From Candidatus Obscuribacter phosphatis (GTDB lineage Bacteria; Cyanobacteriota; Vampirovibrionia; Obscuribacterales; Obscuribacteraceae), in contig MOYA01000001.1 of the NCBI GenBank assembly GCA_001899315.1, positions 124,001-188,000 on the forward strand: DNA of 64,000 nt, read 5' to 3'. Positions 42,102 through 50,736 of this stretch are shown here, piece after piece. The position numbers were made by a program, and so were the translations under genes. Position 1 is the stretch's first letter, and each line of letters opens with the position of its first letter. Below the pieces are notes generated by a model that made no database searches, was not told the origin of the DNA, and saw only the letters and a list, made by a program, of their open reading frames with translations.

Positions 42102-43295
42102 ATGGACTTTGATTTCACTCCCGAACAAATTGCAATGCGTAAGCATATGCGCGAATTCGCCGAGCGCGAAATTGTTCCCAAAGCGCAGATGAACGACAGA
42201 GAATGCAAGTTCGATTGGGATATCGCCAAGAAGATTTTTGCCGAAGGTTTCCTCGGCTGCCCCGTTCCTGAGAAGTACGGCGGTTTGGGTATGGATTATA
42301 TTGCTTACGGTCTGATGACCGAAGAAGTAAACAGAGTCTGCTCTTCCACACGTACTCTTTTCAGCGTACAGACTTCTCTAGTTGCTCTCACTATCCTCAA
42401 ATGGGGAACCGAAGAGCAGAAGAAGTTCTACTTGCCCAAACTTTGCTCCGGTGAGTTCATCGGTTGCTATGGTCTGACCGAGCCCGAAGCCGGTTCAGAC
42501 GCTGCCAATCAACAAACTCGCGCTGTCAAAGACGGCAACGATTACATCTTGAGCGGTTCCAAAACTTGGATCAGTTGCGGCACCATCGCTCACTATGCGC
42601 TCATCTTCGCCACCGTTGATTCTTCCCTCGGTCACAAAGGCATCACCTGCTTTATCGTAGACACCAAGTCGAAGGGCTTCACTGCCCAGCCCATCCACGG
42701 CAAACTCGGTCTGCGCGCTTCCGATACAGCTGCCCTCTTCCTCGACGAAGTACGCGTGCCTGCTGAGAACATGCTCGGTCAGGTTGGTGAAGGCTTCAAA
42801 ATTGCCATGTCGGCCCTCGACAATGGTCGCTTCTCGGTTGCCGCCGGTGCCGTTGGTGTTGTCCAAGGTTGTATCGACGCTTGCACCAAGTACGCCATGG
42901 AACGCCGCACTTTCGGCAAGCCCATCGGCGAACACCAACAAGTACAAGCAATGATCGCCGACATGGTTGCCGATGCCGAAGCCGGTCGTTTGCTCTATCT
43001 CAGAGCCGCCCACCTCAAGAACAAAGGTGTTCGCAACACCCGCGAAACATCTATCGCCAAGCTCTTCTGCGGCGAAGCTGCCAACAAGCATGCTCATAAC
43101 GCTGTCCAGATCTTCGGCGGCTACGGCTTCTCCGATGAGTATCCCGTCGAGCGTTTCTTCCGCGATGCCAAAGTATTGAACATCTACGAAGGCACCCGCG
43201 AAATTCAGCGCTTGATCATCGGCCAAGATGCTCTCGGCATCAGATATGCCAACGGCAAGCCGGTTGAGTCGGTTCAAGCCCTCGCCATGGTCTAA
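42102..43295 (+). CDS. Acyl-CoA dehydrogenase
   Basis: 397 residues, full length. Three-domain fold: N-terminal helical part (DFTPEQIAMRKHMREFAE), FAD-binding beta domain (GCYGLTEPEAGSDAANQQT, SGSKTWISCGTIAHYAL) and C-terminal part with YAMERRTFGKPIGEHQQVQ, QIFGGYGFSDEYP and the catalytic Glu in NIYEGTREIQR. The Glu position is that of short-chain and butyryl-CoA-type enzymes and of glutaryl-CoA dehydrogenases. Context with an aminotransferase and an ALDH fits lysine/5-aminovalerate or GABA breakdown. A thioesterase or CoA ligase for the acid is not in the window. Confidence 0.93.
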   Translation: MDFDFTPEQIAMRKHMREFAEREIVPKAQMNDRECKFDWDIAKKIFAEGFLGCPVPEKYGGLGMDYIAYGLMTEEVNRVCSSTRTLFSVQTSLVALTILKWGTEEQKKFYLPKLCSGEFIGCYGLTEPEAGSDAANQQTRAVKDGNDYILSGSKTWISCGTIAHYALIFATVDSSLGHKGITCFIVDTKSKGFTAQPIHGKLGLRASDTAALFLDEVRVPAENMLGQVGEGFKIAMSALDNGRFSVAAGAVGVVQGCIDACTKYAMERRTFGKPIGEHQQVQAMIADMVADAEAGRLLYLRAAHLKNKGVRNTRETSIAKLFCGEAANKHAHNAVQIFGGYGFSDEYPVERFFRDAKVLNIYEGTREIQRLIIGQDALGIRYANGKPVESVQALAMV

Positions 43296-43333
43296 GTTCT
43301 ATAGCTAGGAAGTCTAGTCAAGAATTCTAAGAC

Positions 43334-43387
43334 CGGTGCAAGCACCGAATAATAAATTGGAAAGGGGACGATAACTCGTCCTCTTTC
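43334..43387 (+). terminator. Terminator region after acyl-CoA dehydrogenase
   Basis: Two hairpins: CCGGTGC-AA-GCACCG near 43334-43348, and an 11-bp stem AAAGGGGACGA (43362-43372) with TCGTCCTCTTT (43377-43387), one G-U pair, followed by a CT-rich run with several copies of TCTTTCTCTT. Confidence 0.7.
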
Positions 43388-43516
43388 TCTTTTAGTGCTC
43401 TTTCTCTTTCAGACCTCTTTCTCTTGTATATTTATTCAGTTGGTGGCGAGCTTTTGTCTTGACAAGGCTTGCTAGATAGAGTGTTCTCTGTGAAAAATTT
43501 GGCTTAGGAGGTCTTT

Positions 43517-44308
43517 GTGACTGTGACTTATGGAACGAGCATTGCATTGACGGTAGCTACCGTTATTGCCTCAGTTGCCGGTCTTCTAATATTTCGCAAA
43601 CTGCTTGCTCCCGATACTCTCAAGAGCAATCACGATGTTGCCGATCCCTATTCGCAGTTTGTCGGCATGCTCTTTGCCGTGCTCTTAGGCTTTATGGTGG
43701 CTGATGCCATGTCGCGCTTCAACAATGCCCGCCAAATAGTCGAGCAAGAGGCTTCTTCCATCGGTAATGTCTTTAGGCTTGCCGACGGTTTGCCCGAGGC
43801 TCCCCGCCTCAAGATACAGAGACTTTGTGCTAAGTATCTCGAGACAGTAATCAATGATGAATGGCCGCTTCTAGCCAAGCATGATACTTCTAAGCAAGCC
43901 TGGATGACTTATAAAGATCTTTGGAGAGCTTGTGTAACTTACGAACCTGTCGCCGCCCGCGATACAGATGCCCATCAAGCCATGCTGCCCCATATGGCGG
44001 ACGTTGGCACCAATAGACGCTTGCGTGTAGATGCCTTGCATAACGGGCTGCCGGCGCCTCTCTGGTGGATTCTTGGAGTGGGCGGCGTGGCCACCATTCT
44101 CTTCACCTACTTCTTCAATGTTGAACATCTGCGTCTGCAAATTGTTATGGTGTCTATAGTCAGTCTAGTTATCTGTCTAAATATTTTCTTGCTGGCCACC
44201 TATGACGATCCCTTTTCGGGTGATATGACTGTCTCTCCATCAGCTTTTGAGACACAGCTCAAGCTAATCAAGGTAGACCTCGATGGTGTCATACCAGACA
44301 AACTTTAG
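43517..44308 (+). CDS. DUF4239 membrane protein (bestrophin-like)
   Basis: 263 residues from a GTG with TAGGAGGT upstream. An N-terminal helix (IALTVATVIASVAGLLIF), a second (QFVGMLFAVLLGFMVADAM), a soluble middle with VEQEASSIGNVFRLADGLP, and two C-terminal helices (PAPLWWILGVGGVATILFTYFF, IVMVSIVSLVICLNIFLL). The layout and the QEA(S)SIGNVFRLAD segment match DUF4239. The family is sometimes compared with bestrophin channels, but function is unproven. It is convergent with the methyltransferase gene, with 7 bases between. Confidence 0.82.
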   Translation: MTVTYGTSIALTVATVIASVAGLLIFRKLLAPDTLKSNHDVADPYSQFVGMLFAVLLGFMVADAMSRFNNARQIVEQEASSIGNVFRLADGLPEAPRLKIQRLCAKYLETVINDEWPLLAKHDTSKQAWMTYKDLWRACVTYEPVAARDTDAHQAMLPHMADVGTNRRLRVDALHNGLPAPLWWILGVGGVATILFTYFFNVEHLRLQIVMVSIVSLVICLNIFLLATYDDPFSGDMTVSPSAFETQLKLIKVDLDGVIPDKL

Positions 44309-44315
44309 GTGACCC

Positions 44316-45113
44316 TTAATTGGGCTTGATACCGAAAGTGGTGGTGACTGTGATTTCTCTAAGCCAGGGGTCAAACTGATTGGCTTCGGCATAGCGTCTG
44401 AGACGACTCAGCCCCCGCTGAAACGACATCTGGTCCATCAAGTGAAAGACTGAAATATATTTGCTCTCCACCATCTTTACTCTTTCGGCTGCCGAATTGC
44501 AAAGTTTATAGGTGTTCTTGTCTGAACTGATGCCGCTAAGTCCTGCCGATTTCAGCAGATATTCCATTTGAATTCTCGCTGGTGTGCGACGAACATCTAG
44601 CTCTGAGGCTTTCTCAAAAAACTTGTGGTCTGGGTCTTTGATTATGTCTTCCAAGGCTCCGAAATGATTGAGCAAAAGCCCTCCTGGCTTCAAAACTCTG
44701 GCACATTGCTGAATAATGTCGAGAGGATTATTGAAATGATGCAAGAGATTGCTCATAAAGACAACGTCGAAACTTTCGTTTTCATAGCTTAGTTTGACCG
44801 CGTCTTCTTTATGCCAAGCGATGCCGCGTCCTTCCGGTTTAGAGCGGGCAATGGCGAGCATTTCTTCTGAATTGTCCGCGCCGGTGACCGCCATCGGCAA
44901 TCTTCCGGCTAATAAGGTGGTGAAGACACCGGTACCGCAGCCCAGGTCCAAGATTCTACCTTCTCCGGCGGTGTGCTCAAAAATGAGCTTGACCAAGTCA
45001 TCGAGGCGCTTGGGTTCAATTTTTCGGTCACACTCATAATTGCGGGCAATTTGCCGGTTATAAGTGATTGTTACTGCATCGGTTTTCAGACTGTCTTTTG
45101 CGAGGGTAAGCAT
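44316..45113 (-). CDS. Class I SAM-dependent methyltransferase
   Basis: 265 residues. Rossmann-type methyltransferase with motif I ILDLGCGTGVFTTLLAG, acidic residue at GADNSEEMLA, motif with WHKEDAVKLSYENESFDVV, post-motif SNLLHHFNNPLDII and VLKPGGLLLNHF. It resembles the UbiE/Methyltransf_11 group. Substrate unknown. Ends convergently against DUF4239. Confidence 0.88.
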   Translation of the reverse strand: MLTLAKDSLKTDAVTITYNRQIARNYECDRKIEPKRLDDLVKLIFEHTAGEGRILDLGCGTGVFTTLLAGRLPMAVTGADNSEEMLAIARSKPEGRGIAWHKEDAVKLSYENESFDVVFMSNLLHHFNNPLDIIQQCARVLKPGGLLLNHFGALEDIIKDPDHKFFEKASELDVRRTPARIQMEYLLKSAGLSGISSDKNTYKLCNSAAERVKMVESKYISVFHLMDQMSFQRGLSRLRRYAEANQFDPWLREITVTTTFGIKPN

Positions 45114-45229
45114 ATTCAGTTCTCCCAGCCTTTTGCCAGTTTTTCCATAGAATTGCTCAGTAAGGCTTGGGTGACAATGTAGAATCTACGTATTCGAGTC
45201 TAAATTCCTATATCGTTTGCGGGTGCCCC

Positions 45230-46708
45230 ATGCCATTCAAGCTCAAGCTTAAGCTCAAGTATCGCAGTATTCTGGCTCTTTCACTTTTCACATTGACCTC
45301 TTTTTCTCTGGCAAACCAAGCTTTTGCCCAGGGTGAAAGTTCATTCGAAGATGCCTCGGTGGAGCATGCTCTCAATAACGGTGATTATCAGGCGGCCCAA
45401 AATCTCATAGCAAGAAGGCAGAAGACCGCTGCCAAACAGAGTCTGCAGTCTGCCTACTTAGCCACATGTATGATGGAAGCCTGCTTGTGGCAGGGGCGCA
45501 TCTCAGAAGCACAGAGCAACGCCAAGAAAGCCGGTCAGATTATCGACTATCTTATGTCCGGTAAAGCGGCCCTCGATTCCAGCCAGTTGCTGCCCCTCAA
45601 AGAGCTCAAGACACGTTATTTGGATGCCAATGCCTGGCTTTTAGAGGCTCTTGGTCAAGATGCAAAATGTTATGCCTGCCTTGATGAAGCCATTGCTATG
45701 ATGCGCGATCTACGTGCTCTTGACCGGGCCACCTGGCGCCTCAGCGATTGCCTTGCCCATAAAGCCAGTATGGAAGCCCAGAATGGTGAATTGCTCAAAG
45801 CTAAAGAGCTTATGGAAGAGGCAATCAAACAAGCCCAAGGCTCGCACTCTATATCAAAATATACTGTCGGCGATCTGGAAGAAAATTTGGGCGGCTTGCT
45901 GTATAAATTAGGCGACACCCAAGGGGCGCAAGAACATTTTGCTCGGGCTGTGGCCATCAAGAAAGACAGCGACGCCCTGCAGAAACGTTTCAGCCCGCAT
46001 CCATATTGGCTTAGTCCTACCTATCGCTATATCAAGGGCGCGCCTTGGTCTAGTGAAAGTTTTGAAGGTGGTTTAGAGCACCGGCGCATAGATGTCGGCA
46101 GAGCCTGTCTGGAAGCTTATCTGATGAAAGACAAAGCCACCGGCAAGCGGGCTGTGCGGGTCGGAATCAAGCTCAGCAATCGAACCGATAGTCCACTGCA
46201 GTTCTTGCCTCGCAAACCCGAGCTTTTTGTGCTCAATCCCAAAATTGCTATCGGCAATATGCTTGATGCTGCTTCATTGGCCCAGACAGTAGAGACTAAA
46301 AGCGCCAAGAAGGCTGATTCAATCAGACAAGACGGTCGCAATGCCACTCGCACGATGACTACTTATTATCCAAATCCTTACAACTATTACAACAATAATG
46401 GCAGAGGTCGCCAGGGTTTTTGGCGTTCTCTCCTCAGTGACAGCGGCAATACAGGCGTCACTCAGGTGCCAGACTTTCAGGCGGAAGCCCAGGCCATGCA
46501 GAAAGCGCAAGAAGTGGAAGAAGCCGGTAAGCTATTGGCGGAAGAAATTCGCAAAGAGGGCGTCGGACCTTGCGATGTGCCTCCTCATGGCGAGCTAAAC
46601 GGCTTCATCTTTTTTGAGTTGAAGTCGCCTGATAAAGCCACCAAGGTTATTTTCAAGGTGCCGGTGGGCGATGCTCAGTTTGAATTTCGTTTTGATGCCT
46701 TGCCTTAG
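45230..46708 (+). CDS. Exported TPR-like protein
   Basis: 492 residues from the ATG at 45230; a longer in-frame reading starts at 45167 but has no signal peptide layout. Signal peptide with LKLKYRSILALSLFTLTSFSLAN and an AFA cleavage site. The N-terminal half (about 25-240) has helical repeats (AEAQ-like, NAKKAGQIIDYLMS, LLKAKELMEEAIKQA). A middle region has ACLEAYLMKDKATGKRAVR, and the C-terminal half contains an Asn/Tyr/Gly-rich loop (YYPNPYNYYNNNGRGRQ) and a final beta part (FIFFELKSPDKATKVIFKV). The C-terminal beta unit resembles a domain fused to TPR in secreted proteins; family not recognised. Confidence 0.7.
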   Translation: MPFKLKLKLKYRSILALSLFTLTSFSLANQAFAQGESSFEDASVEHALNNGDYQAAQNLIARRQKTAAKQSLQSAYLATCMMEACLWQGRISEAQSNAKKAGQIIDYLMSGKAALDSSQLLPLKELKTRYLDANAWLLEALGQDAKCYACLDEAIAMMRDLRALDRATWRLSDCLAHKASMEAQNGELLKAKELMEEAIKQAQGSHSISKYTVGDLEENLGGLLYKLGDTQGAQEHFARAVAIKKDSDALQKRFSPHPYWLSPTYRYIKGAPWSSESFEGGLEHRRIDVGRACLEAYLMKDKATGKRAVRVGIKLSNRTDSPLQFLPRKPELFVLNPKIAIGNMLDAASLAQTVETKSAKKADSIRQDGRNATRTMTTYYPNPYNYYNNNGRGRQGFWRSLLSDSGNTGVTQVPDFQAEAQAMQKAQEVEEAGKLLAEEIRKEGVGPCDVPPHGELNGFIFFELKSPDKATKVIFKVPVGDAQFEFRFDALP

Positions 46709-46720
46709 AGTAGGAATTCG

Positions 46721-46745
46721 AGCCCCAGCCTGGGCTGCTTCTTTG
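46721..46745 (+). terminator. Short hairpin after the TPR gene
   Basis: 5-bp stem AGCCC (46721-46725) with GGGCT (46732-46736), followed by GCTTCTTTGG. Weak on sequence alone; it sits 13 bases after the stop. Confidence 0.3.
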
Positions 46746-46873
46746 GTCTTGAACTGGGCGGGCTAGAGGTTGCGCCAAGTCGGTAGTAACCTTAGTTCAT
46801 CTAAGTTCTCTACTGCTGACATTTTCTCCTCGATTAGCTAGACTCTTAGTGCTCCTCCATTCGGTAAAGACAA

Positions 46874-48793
46874 ATGAGTTCTAGCGGCGGTCGTAGACCC
46901 GGGTTTCTCAATGTTTCCAGCAGTCCACCGAAAGATGCCGATCCCGTTGTCGAGGCATTGACAGGAGATCTCGCTCAGAAGCCAATCTCTTATCTACTTT
47001 CGGTGGCTAATCATTATGATGCTACCGGTCATCTCAAACTCGGACCCCGCAACTGTGAGGTGATGGTGCAGTTTGGACTTGGCAAGCCGGTCTGCGCCTT
47101 TTCGCCTGTAGGGAAGGGCGACGAAGTCGTACTCGATCTTTTTACCTGGGATAGGGGCGTAGTTAGTTTCGAAAGTCAGAAACAGCCTGATTCGGTCAAT
47201 ATCAATGAGACACTGGAAAGTCTCATTATGCAGGGCGAGCGCTATAAAGAAGACACAGCTTTTTTGGCCAACTATCTTATCGACGACATGTCTATCTTGG
47301 TGAGAGGCGAAAAACTAAGCACAGAAGAATTGTCTCGCTCAATTCATGCCTGTAAGGTGGTGTCGCCGGCGGTGCTTTCTGAAATCTACGGCAATGTATA
47401 CGGCACCCTCAATCTAGCTGATGTGGCCGATCGACTTTCCTTGCGTCGCAGTCAATGGGTTATGGCGGTGGCGCATCTATTGCGGGCTGGCATCTTCCTT
47501 ACCCCCGACGGCAAGTCTCTTAAAATTACCGATCTAGAGGCCCTAGTCTTCAAAGATAATGCCAGCTTGCTTGGCTCTTACTCTGCCGCTCCGCCAGCCA
47601 ATACGACTGCCCCGACTGGCTTTCACTCGCAAAGCCCAATTCCCGCCGAAGTTCCTGGTCCTGCTGCATCTTTTCCTGCTCCAGCTGCATCTTTTCCTGC
47701 GCCTGCTTCATCTTTTCCTGCTCCCAGTGCATCCTTTCCCCCTGCCAGCGCAGCGCCCGCAGCGGCGACGCCCTTTGCCGGCGGCGGTGCCTTTCAAGGC
47801 TTCAACACCGGAAACTTCTTTGTCAATCCGGTTATTCCAACCGATGCCCCCAGTGCAAATGATTTTGATGGACAACCAGCGAGCAGTCAGCCGGTCGAGC
47901 CACAATTTCAAAATGCCATGCCGCCTGCCCCGAGTTTTCCAAATAATTCAGCGCCGCAAATTAGCGCACCGTCTTTCTCTGGTGTCGCCGGTGATGCCTG
48001 GCAACATTCAGCCAACGATGCTTGGCAGGCTGCTTCAGGTTCGGCCTTTGTCATGACTCCTCCAGCCGAAAATTCGTCTCCTAATCAAATGCCAACGGCA
48101 CCCAATTCGACAGCACCGATTTCGACGGCTCAGGCGGCGCAAGCTCCAACCAGTGCCCCATCGCCATCTATGTCGCTGCCCCCGGCTCCCCCGGCACCCC
48201 CGACCTCAGATTTAAATTCGACTCCGGCGCCTCAAGTTAATCAAGCTCCAATAGTTAATCGTCCGGAAGAGCTTGTTATGTCGATTGGCTTGCCGGTATC
48301 GCCAGTGGTGTTAAAGCTCAAAGCCGGAAAGCATTCCTTACCTCTTTTACTTAATCAAGATACTGGGCTTTTGCGCAGTGATGTTTTTGAGTATTTGCTC
48401 ACCGCTGAGTTTGAGCGAGCTTGCCGTTTTAACGGCGAGTTTAGCTTGATAGTCTTTTGTCTGCGCCGTACAGTCGAACCCAGTGCCGAGATCGCACTAA
48501 TAGATCTATTAAAGGTTTTACAGCGCATCGATGAACTGCGGCGCGAAGTAGACATACTGGGGCATTTTGGCGACAGAACTTTCGCCCTGCTATTGCCCAG
48601 CGTCAGAGCCGATGCCTGCCATGGTTTTATCGAGCGAATCGGCAATAATCTCGCTGCCGATTTGGCTCAACATAGACTGATGATGCACTTTGGCATAGCC
48701 TGTGCTCCAGCCGATGCCACTGAATTATCTAATCTCATATTGGCAGCGCAGATGGCTATGAAGTCTGCTTTTGATCGTAACGCCGTCCTATAG
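46874..48793 (+). CDS. DUF4388 (PatA-like) protein with degenerate GGDEF domain
   Basis: 639 residues. N-terminal DUF4388 domain (about 24-130, DLAQKPISYLLSVANHYDA, VMVQFGLGKPVCAF, LFTWDRGVVSFES), found in cyanobacterial PatA-type and other signalling proteins. A winged-helix-like part follows (about 160-220, LNLADVADRLSLRRSQWVM). A long Pro/Ala/Ser-rich linker (about 235-450) has FPAPAASF-type repeats. The C-terminal GGDEF-like domain (about 480-638) lacks the signature: HFGDRTFALLLP stands where GGDEF should be, so it is not expected to make c-di-GMP. It may bind a nucleotide or act as a dimerisation module. It ends convergently, overlapping the next gene by 6 bases. Confidence 0.85.
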   Translation: MSSSGGRRPGFLNVSSSPPKDADPVVEALTGDLAQKPISYLLSVANHYDATGHLKLGPRNCEVMVQFGLGKPVCAFSPVGKGDEVVLDLFTWDRGVVSFESQKQPDSVNINETLESLIMQGERYKEDTAFLANYLIDDMSILVRGEKLSTEELSRSIHACKVVSPAVLSEIYGNVYGTLNLADVADRLSLRRSQWVMAVAHLLRAGIFLTPDGKSLKITDLEALVFKDNASLLGSYSAAPPANTTAPTGFHSQSPIPAEVPGPAASFPAPAASFPAPASSFPAPSASFPPASAAPAAATPFAGGGAFQGFNTGNFFVNPVIPTDAPSANDFDGQPASSQPVEPQFQNAMPPAPSFPNNSAPQISAPSFSGVAGDAWQHSANDAWQAASGSAFVMTPPAENSSPNQMPTAPNSTAPISTAQAAQAPTSAPSPSMSLPPAPPAPPTSDLNSTPAPQVNQAPIVNRPEELVMSIGLPVSPVVLKLKAGKHSLPLLLNQDTGLLRSDVFEYLLTAEFERACRFNGEFSLIVFCLRRTVEPSAEIALIDLLKVLQRIDELRREVDILGHFGDRTFALLLPSVRADACHGFIERIGNNLAADLAQHRLMMHFGIACAPADATELSNLILAAQMAMKSAFDRNAVL

Positions 48794-49651
48794 ACCGGCA
48801 TCCAGTCTGACTAGGCGTCGCCCCGAATGGGCTACGGGGCTCTCTATCAATGCAGCCCTGGCCTCGTCTCTTTCAAAATAGAAAATTCCGTCTCTGTAGT
48901 TATCCAGCTTTATCGGCGGACCGCTCACCGGTTGCTTCAGGACCTTTGCCTGAGTTTCGCAGTCATTATAAAAGACCTCAGAAAGGTGACTCTCGCCCTT
49001 GCTTGCCAGCGAGCCTCTCAGATCATCAAAAAAGATAATTGGTTTGCCTTCCTCTTTCATCATTGAGCGGCCTCTCATGGCATGCACATAATAGGTCATG
49101 GCGGCTCCGTCAAAAGGCATAAAGTTAGGATAGTCGAGCTTGTACTTACTTAAATCGAGGGTCTTGTTTAGACCGGGTCCTTCCACCTGCATATCAACGA
49201 AATGTCTGGTGCCGAAATCGGCCTTGCACTGTATGCGGTACCAAGTCTTAGGACGCAGAGAACTACCCAGGTTTAGAATCTCCCACTTTCTTTCTTTGCT
49301 CGGTTTGCCGCTCAAGGTTGCCTCTGTGCCGCTTGCCACCCAGACAGTGCCGTTGCGTTGCAGCCCCACAAAAGCCATCCAGTCGCCCCCTTTGACATAA
49401 AGCGGGGCTGTAGTTCCTTCTATAAATTCTTGGTCAACTCCAAAAATAACATCGTCTTTTAGCTCGTCTTCAAAATAGAAATAGCTTTCTACACAAGAGA
49501 TGCCAGGGTTTTTGACAAAGTCGGCGGTCTTGCCTGCTCTGCTGAAGCCAACTAAAGCCGAGAGTCTGGCTGCGTCGGCATAGACTTTCAGCAAGGCTAA
49601 ACCGACCAACACAAGAAGCATGCAGACTATAGCCTTTTTGTTTTTAGGCAT
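48788..49651 (-). CDS. Membrane-anchored beta-sandwich protein
   Basis: 287 residues. N-terminal membrane helix (AIVCMLLVLVGLALLKVYA). The rest is beta-rich with ISCVESYFYFEDELKDDVI, GGDWMAFVGLQRNGTVW and TWYRIQCKADFGTRHFVDMQV, the alternating pattern of a concanavalin-like (LamG-type) jelly roll, with a Trp/Tyr/Phe-rich core. Exported to the outer face of the membrane or the periplasm. No family was firmly recognised. The last gene of a leftward group; its 3' end overlaps that of the convergent DUF4388 gene by 6 bases. Confidence 0.65.
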   Translation of the reverse strand: MPKNKKAIVCMLLVLVGLALLKVYADAARLSALVGFSRAGKTADFVKNPGISCVESYFYFEDELKDDVIFGVDQEFIEGTTAPLYVKGGDWMAFVGLQRNGTVWVASGTEATLSGKPSKERKWEILNLGSSLRPKTWYRIQCKADFGTRHFVDMQVEGPGLNKTLDLSKYKLDYPNFMPFDGAAMTYYVHAMRGRSMMKEEGKPIIFFDDLRGSLASKGESHLSEVFYNDCETQAKVLKQPVSGPPIKLDNYRDGIFYFERDEARAALIESPVAHSGRRLVRLDAGL

Positions 49652-49663
49652 TATTTTTCTAGA

Positions 49664-50665
49664 TTAGTTCACTTTTGAATTTAGCCCAGCTAGGCGGCTG
49701 CCGTCTTCTTTGCCGCTTTCAGTAAAGCCCTGGCTGCCCATCTGGTGATTGAGCACGGCTGCCATTTTTGAAAGGTCAGAGAGAATGCGTCTTTCTTTGA
49801 CGCCGTTTACGCTCTGTCTTAGGTCGGCAACCAAGGCATTGCCTTGTAAGGCGCTTGCCGGTGAAAATTCTGAGATTGCCAGCTGTCCTTCTTCTAGAAC
49901 TTTCATAAAACGCCGAGCGACGCCGTCTTTTGGTCTCAATTCTGAACGGGAGAGCACATGGTCGGCTGCAGTAAACTCATAACCGGGAGCCACAGTGACT
50001 GCCTTCATAGCTTTGCCGGCGAATGGTCCTTGGTCGAGTTTGGCTTTGACTTTCATACCGACGCCGTCTAGATTCTTCAGACGCAGTACGCCGTTTTCAA
50101 AGCTGATTAAGATGTCTGAATTGGCATCAAGGGCGAGTTTACCGAAAGGTGTGATGATATGGGCATGGCTGGCGGGGCTCTTGATAGAGATGAGCAGCTC
50201 GCCTGAGACCAGCTCTACCACATTGTTTTGAATCATTTTATAGATTGTGCCCGGTGCCCACTTCACCAAAATGCCGTCTGGATTATCGGGGGCGGGTGGC
50301 TCTTTTGGCACAAGACTGGGTGGAATCTTTTGGATGCCGTTTAGAGCGGCATTAGACATGGGGGCATTGAGCTGTTGAAAGTTTGCAGTGGAAGTGACAT
50401 CGGTCGGCACCACCACTGGTGGCCTAAAGGTAGGCAAAATAGGAAATGTAAAACTAGGAAAAGAAGAAGTTGCCGGTGGGTCTGGCACTACCGGCGGTGG
50501 TGCCGGTGGTATATAGGGCGGCAGAGAATCGGTGGTAGGGGGCTCCGAGCGTTCACCGCCAAGGAACGGACTGTCGGTCAACAAAATTTCCGCCGAAACC
50601 GTCTGACCCTGCCAGAGCAGTGCCGAAATAAGTGTCGCGACGGCTATTCTCTTGTTCAGAAACAT
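49664..50665 (-). CDS. Exported FecR-like protein with Pro-rich region
   Basis: 333 residues. Signal peptide (IAVATLISALLWQGQTVSA). A Pro-rich, low-complexity region (about 45-95, PPYIPPAPPPVVPDP). A beta-rich domain (about 130-235) with VVELVSGELLISIKSPASH and VITPFGKLALDANSDILIS, which resembles a FecR-type domain, then PGYEFTAADHVLS. A helical tail. FecR domains often occur in envelope sensors, but no sigma factor is nearby. Separated by 12 bases from the next leftward gene, so probably co-transcribed. Confidence 0.7.
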   Translation of the reverse strand: MFLNKRIAVATLISALLWQGQTVSAEILLTDSPFLGGERSEPPTTDSLPPYIPPAPPPVVPDPPATSSFPSFTFPILPTFRPPVVVPTDVTSTANFQQLNAPMSNAALNGIQKIPPSLVPKEPPAPDNPDGILVKWAPGTIYKMIQNNVVELVSGELLISIKSPASHAHIITPFGKLALDANSDILISFENGVLRLKNLDGVGMKVKAKLDQGPFAGKAMKAVTVAPGYEFTAADHVLSRSELRPKDGVARRFMKVLEEGQLAISEFSPASALQGNALVADLRQSVNGVKERRILSDLSKMAAVLNHQMGSQGFTESGKEDGSRLAGLNSKVN

Positions 50666-50736
50666 ATTTCACCCGCAGCAAAAGCGCTGTGAATGTTAGC
50701 ATGCTTGCCAATATCGACAATTAGCCGGGGCTAAAG

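Noticed and set aside
42495-43277. 260-residue ORF antisense to the acyl-CoA dehydrogenase
   Set aside because: Same reason: the real gene has complete catalytic motifs in the other strand.
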